64,000 nt of DNA from NCBI GenBank assembly GCA_964384945.1, contig CAYLMK010000001.1, forward strand, positions 418,264-482,263, in the 5' to 3' direction. This DNA is from S015-6 sp964384945. Lineage in GTDB: Bacteria; Desulfobacterota; DSWW01. Below the pieces are notes generated by a model that was not told the origin of the DNA, did not search any database, and worked only from the letters and a program-made list of their open reading frames with translations. Below are positions 61,379-64,000 of this stretch, one piece after another (position 1 is the stretch's first letter; each line of letters starts with the position of its first letter). Both the position numbers and the translations under genes were made by a program.

Positions 61379-61500
61379 TCATGCCTCTTCGTCGTCGCCG
61401 TTCTCCTCGTCCGGATCCAGCCACTCCGATTCGCCTTCCGCCATGGCCAGGGCCTTCTGGGCGGCGTCGACGAACAGGGTACGCCAGGATGTCACGGCCG
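61379..61500 (-). pseudogene. C-terminal fragment of an acidic protein
   Basis: The minus strand reads RTLFVDAAQKALAMAEGESE then WLDPDEENGDDEEA-stop, a plausible acidic C-terminus. The 5' part is cut off where the TauE-like fragment begins on the other strand. Family not recognised. Confidence 0.35.
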
Positions 61501-61682
61501 GGAAGGATCTCGTTGCGGTCTTTGTCTTCGGCCTGCTGATGGGCTTCCTTCCCTGCAGGCTTTCCTATGCCGCCTTTGCCAGGGCCCTGGCCTCCGGCAG
61601 ATTAACCGAGGGTTGCCTGATGCTGATCTGTTTCGGCCTCGGCAACGTGCCCGGGCTCTTCGCGGTCGGCATTACTCTGACC
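61500..61682 (+). pseudogene. fragment of a TauE/SafE-type (DsbD-like) membrane protein
   Basis: About 61 residues read VFGLLMGFLPCRLSYAAFAR then ALASGRLTEGCLMLICFGLGNVPGLF, matching the core of the TauE/SafE proteins linked to cytochrome biogenesis (usually LLPCGLSYAAFARALA..GALLVLAFGLGTVPGL). Both ends are missing. It runs in frame into a transposase fragment. Confidence 0.62.
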
Positions 61683-61712
61683 ACGAGGCCACGGTCGTCC
61701 ACGGCTCCAAGG

Positions 61713-61878
61713 ATGGAAAGACAAAGCCGCAATTGGGCGCGGCTTATCCAGAAGGTCTACGAAGTCTCCCCCTTGGTCCGTCCGCGCTGTAAAAAGGAAA
61801 TGCGCTTCATAGCGAGGAATCGAAAACCCCGAGGTGATCCGCAGGATCACCCAACATCTTGCGGCTTTTTCTCCTTGA
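61713..61878 (+). pseudogene. 3' fragment of an IS91-type transposase
   Basis: MERQSRNWARLIQKVYEVSPL then VRPRCKKEMRFIA, then after a frameshift near 61816, IENPEVIRRITQHLAAFSP-stop. The usual end of these transposases is RRNWARLIQKVYEVDPLLCPRCGGEMRIIAFIEDPEVIRRILEHL (quoted here only as a pattern). Two zinc-ribbon cysteines are altered. It marks past transposition in this region. Confidence 0.7.
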
Positions 61879-61926
61879 CCCACAATTCCGCCACCTGCTG
61901 TTTTCCAGCCATCTGAAAGCACGTTC

Positions 61927-62055
61927 CTATTTTTTCCGGTCGACCTGCTGCCGATGATCTCCGATCTTGTCCTGCGGTGCGATCTCCACTCGTCCCTGGC
62001 CTGCGGCTCTACGGATACGCGCCGCCGTAACCTCGTCAACGGGTTTGCCCTTCAT
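61927..62055 (-). CDS. small 42-residue protein, unknown
   Basis: MKGKPVDEVTAARIRRAAG then QGRVEIAPQDKIGDHRQQVD and RKK. GGAGG lies 8 nt before the ATG, a strong ribosome site. The sequence is basic and helical-looking, not recognised. It lies downstream of the mazEF cassette on the same strand and could be a second cassette-type gene or a fragment. Confidence 0.35.
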   Translation of the reverse strand: MKGKPVDEVTAARIRRAAGQGRVEIAPQDKIGDHRQQVDRKK

Positions 62056-62141
62056 GACGGCATTTCCTCCCTGACGGCATTGTCAATACCTACGAAACGG
62101 CTGGCTTCCTGTCATGCCGGCGCATGCCCAAAGCTTCTTTG

Positions 62142-62240
62142 CCGGCTAACACACGCATCACCTGTGGCGGGCGCCGGGCGGCTCGCCGCTTACCCAACGA
62201 AGCCAAGGGGCGCCCGCCAAAAGGTGCATGCGTTAGCCGG
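62142..62240 (-). other. attC-like imperfect inverted repeat
   Basis: 99 bp. Outer arms CCGGCTAAC (62142-62150) and GTTAGCCGG (62232-62240) pair perfectly. Inner arms pair as GCATCACCT against AGGTGCATGC with one extra base (extrahelical). GGCGGGCGCC (62166-62175) pairs perfectly with GGCGCCCGCC (62209-62218). It lies 5 bp after the mazF stop. TAAC...GTTA ends, total length and the extra base recall integron attC sites, though the core GTTAGCC differs by one base from GTTRRRY. Confidence 0.4.
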
Positions 62241-62245
62241 GCCCA

Positions 62246-62581
62246 CTAGAAAATGCACGCATCAAGTATGGAAAGAACCTCCTCAAGCACGGCGTCGGAG
62301 ACCCTTCCGATGCGCCTGGCCTTGCGTGCGCGAAAATCGACTGACTTCACCTGTTCAACCATGATGAATCCGGTTACTTGCGGGTCGTTCCCTATGGAAA
62401 CATGGAATGGAAACCCCCGACCTGTGTTGGTTATGGGACAAACGACAGCAAGACCCGTATGTTCGTTGAACAGGGTGTTGCTTACAACCAGGGCAGGGCG
62501 TCGGCCTCTCTGCTCATGGCCAGACTGTGGGTCGAAGGTAACGGCAATGAAGTCGCCTTTTCTTGGAACGTAGGGTTTCAC
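62246..62581 (-). CDS. mazF: MazF/PemK-family toxin (endoribonuclease)
   Basis: 111 residues. VPRKGDFIAVTFDPQSGHEQ and GRRPALVVSNTLFNEHTGLA then VCPITNTGRGFPFHV, the PemK/MazF fold with the conserved Arg and Thr active-site positions. It cleaves mRNA at short sequences when not bound by MazE. GTG start directly follows the mazE stop. The stop is followed by the attC-like repeat. Confidence 0.95.
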   Translation of the reverse strand: MKPYVPRKGDFIAVTFDPQSGHEQRGRRPALVVSNTLFNEHTGLAVVCPITNTGRGFPFHVSIGNDPQVTGFIMVEQVKSVDFRARKARRIGRVSDAVLEEVLSILDACIF

Positions 62582-62830
62582 TTACCACACCTCCCTGCCA
62601 ACCGGCTTCCCCCAATCAACTTCTCCGGGCTTCCATCTCTTAGGTATGCGTCTGACCAGGCTCTCCAAGCTCTGTTTGCCCCGTACCCGCCTCACGGGGG
62701 CAATGACAATCATCCCCTCTCGTGCCGTTACATCGACGTCATCACCAACCGCAATCCGAGCCTCCTCAAGCACCTGTCTGGCAATGCGGAGTCCCTGACT
62801 GTTGCCCCATTTTTGAATTTTCGTGACCAT
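62582..62830 (-). CDS. mazE: MazE/AbrB-family antitoxin
   Basis: 82 residues. N-terminal AbrB/SpoVT swapped-hairpin domain VTKIQKWGNSQGLRIARQVL, the standard MazE start, and a C-terminal tail that would wrap the toxin. GGAGGG lies upstream of the ATG. Its own promoter lies at 62857. The operon mazEF is autoregulated in known systems. Confidence 0.95.
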   Translation of the reverse strand: MVTKIQKWGNSQGLRIARQVLEEARIAVGDDVDVTAREGMIVIAPVRRVRGKQSLESLVRRIPKRWKPGEVDWGKPVGREVW

Positions 62831-63189
62831 ATCCTTGCCCTCCTTCGGCTATACAAGGTGTAGCCCACGGAAGGAATTCTGTCAAGTCCGTTTGAGGCCC
62901 AACGCTCAGGTTCACGGGCGGTCAATAGGTAGATCAAGAGCTGATTTACCTTGTTCCTGGCGACATCCCTAGGAACCCTCTCCCGTGTTCACGTTCTGCC
63001 GCCTGTGAACAACTGGCCACGTTTTCGTTTTCAGATCCCTCGCTGTCCGATCGCCGCTGAGCCGGCTCCCCTCCGAAACTGGACAGATTCTGACGTTGTT
63101 CCTGTAAGGAAGAATTGGTCGCGTCTGATTCGGTTGGCTTTATTCTGTTCCCGTCCGAAAGAAAACTCCTATCTTCAAATGTCTATCCT
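62831..63189. other. intergenic region, second attC-like half
   Basis: 359 bp containing the mazEF promoter. GCCCAACGCTCAGGTTCAC at 62897-62915 fits the RYYYAAC half of an attC site, and GTTCACGGGCGG (about 62910-62921) pairs with CCGCCTGTGAAC (about 62999-63010) with one mismatch. No matching GTTGGGC end was found. No gene was supported. Confidence 0.35.
62857..62885 (-). promoter_or_regulatory. promoter and likely operator of mazEF
   Basis: On the minus strand TTGACA (62885-62880) and TACACC (62862-62857), spacer 17 bp. An imperfect palindrome CTACACCTTGTATAG (62849-62863) overlaps the -10, as for operators bound by MazE. Confidence 0.5.
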
Positions 63190-63641
63190 GTGCGTACAGA
63201 CGTGCCTGCGGGGCTTCCGTCATCGCTTTTGGAGCGTCGGCCGGACATCCGCGCGGCGGAACGGCAGCTCATCGCCGCCAACGCGGATATCGGCCAGGCA
63301 AAGGCCGCCTTTTTCCCCCGGTCGACGCTGACAGGATTTTATGGGTTTCCATCCATTGCCTTGCGTGATCTTTTTTCCAATCCGGCCCAAACGTGGCAGT
63401 TCGGTCCTGCCGTGTATTTGCCGCTCTTGACCGGCGGCCGTCTCTGGGTAATGATGAATATTCAAAGGCGAGATTCGAGGAAGCCGTAGCGCTGTATCAA
63501 AAACCCGTCCAGGATGCCTTTCGGGACGTTTCGGACAGCCTCATCGCCTACAAACGTGTGCGTGAACTCGGCGTGATCCAGCTTTATCGGGCGCTTGGCG
63601 GAGGATGGGCGGCGGGTAACAAAACATCCGCCGGTAAATAA
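63190..63641 (+). pseudogene. broken NodT/TolC-type efflux outer-membrane lipoprotein
   Basis: VRTDVPAGLPSSLLERRPDI then AANADIGQAKAAFFPRSTLT, GPAVYLPLLTGGRL, then after a frameshift near 63440 the other frame KARFEEAVALYQKPVQDAFR and DVSDSLIAYKRVREL runs into GVIQLYRALGGGW. This is the C-terminal half of an RND efflux outer-membrane protein, with the N-terminal half, a frameshift and an internal deletion of about 50-60 residues. Non-functional. Confidence 0.85.
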
Positions 63642-63677
63642 AAGTCGAGTTTCAAGGAACTTGGCTTCTAGGGTGTT

Positions 63678-64000
63678 ATGATGAAATGGCGATGGGTTCT
63701 CTTATGGCTGATTGGATTCCGCTGGATGTGGGTTTTTCCCGACATGATGAAAGACGCCGCTTTTGCCGGTGAAGTCTTGACCCGGGTCCGCACAAACAAA
63801 GAGATCCGCTGCGGCGTGACCGAACCGTTGGCTGGGTTTTCATACAAGGACGAAAAGGGACAATGGAAGGGTTTGAACATCGATTTTTGCCGGGCGGTGG
63901 CGGCGGCGGCATTGAATGATCCTGAAAGAACAACCTTTACCCCATTGAGTTCCCCCAACAGGTTCCCGGCATTGTTGTTGAACAGAATCGATCTGCTGGC
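63678..64000 (+). CDS. amino-acid ABC transporter substrate-binding protein (5' part)
   Basis: 107 residues before the window ends. A signal-type N-terminus (about 1-30) leads into VRTNKEIRCGVTEPLAGFSYKDEKGQ then GLNIDFCRAVAAAAL and TFTPLSSPNRFPALLLNRID, the start of AapJ-like general L-amino-acid-binding proteins. It binds amino acids in the periplasm and delivers them to an ABC permease that would lie to the right. The ribosome site is weak; a second ATG directly follows. Confidence 0.87.
   Translation, partial: MMKWRWVLLWLIGFRWMWVFPDMMKDAAFAGEVLTRVRTNKEIRCGVTEPLAGFSYKDEKGQWKGLNIDFCRAVAAAALNDPERTTFTPLSSPNRFPALLLNRIDLL

Noticed and set aside
62897..63010. Second complete attC site
   Set aside because: A fitting left half and one paired inner stem are present, but no GTTGGGC right end, so at most a truncated site.
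1..64000. CRISPR arrays
   Set aside because: No regularly spaced direct repeats with unique spacers were seen; the only tight tandem repeat is the coding 33-bp unit at 27749.

Overview
The window reads as chromosome of a GC-rich, Gram-negative, metabolically anaerobic or facultative bacterium, most like a deltaproteobacterium (Desulfobacterota). This lineage call is inference. It rests on the gene mix: a NrfH cytochrome, sigma-54 control with an NtrC-type activator, a corrinoid methyltransferase set, many CoA ligases and crotonases, a GldG-type ABC system, FlaG, QueC and a TSUP/TIGR02186 pair. Ordinary-looking, densely packed chromosome runs from 1 to about 56.4 kb. From there to 64.0 kb the sequence becomes patchy, with lower-GC stretches, gene fragments and a toxin-antitoxin pair, as in an accessory region.

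Layout. 1-1.25 kb: nrfH start (nrfA would lie off the left edge) and a secreted protein. 1.4-6.6 kb: two crotonases, a GT-C-like membrane protein and an acyl-CoA ligase. 6.8-12.1 kb: an RlmL-like RNA methyltransferase, KhpA, a HesB-like protein, a CocE/NonD lipoprotein hydrolase and an M23 protein. 12.2-16.9 kb: a co-directional catabolic run (GNAT, class III aminotransferase, DapA-like lyase, zinc dehydrogenase, nitroreductase). 17.0-19.1 kb: an ECF sigma factor and two response regulators. 19.2-24.2 kb: QueC, a FAD amine oxidase, the TSUP/TIGR02186 pair and FlaG. 24.5-28.3 kb: a MaoC hydratase behind a structured leader, a methyltetrahydrofolate methyltransferase, a THEP1-like NTPase, a ferritin-like protein, tRNA-Ser(UGA), and an unusual membrane-anchored Cys-repeat/CpxP-like protein.

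29.4-36.7 kb is the most interesting block. A near-perfect sigma-54 promoter and a 15-bp inverted repeat upstream of it precede a UroD-type methyltransferase, a methyltetrahydrofolate methyltransferase, a corrinoid protein, a sigma-54 activator, a two-subunit CoA transferase and a DRE-TIM aldolase. This looks like a self-regulated C1/acyl-CoA catabolic operon with an unknown substrate. Just downstream, the trpA 3' end is present twice (3 differences in 144 bp), flanking an extra secreted protein gene, which is a recombination scar. trpBA itself follows from its own promoter.

40.1-47.3 kb: CstA-type carrier, then a glycerolipid run (acyltransferase, GpsA, APP1-type phosphatase) and a second AMP ligase. 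47.3-56.4 kb: a ClC channel with CBS and TrkA-C domains, a soluble histidine kinase, a four-gene ABC/GldG/DUF4340 operon and a zinc alcohol dehydrogenase. 56.7-64.0 kb: a low-GC membrane protein, an M1-like gluzincin, an alkylsulfatase fragment, a DUF4143 ATPase, TauE and transposase fragments, a mazEF pair that may be an integron-type cassette next to an attC-like inverted repeat, a broken efflux outer-membrane gene, and the start of an amino-acid-binding protein cut by the right edge.
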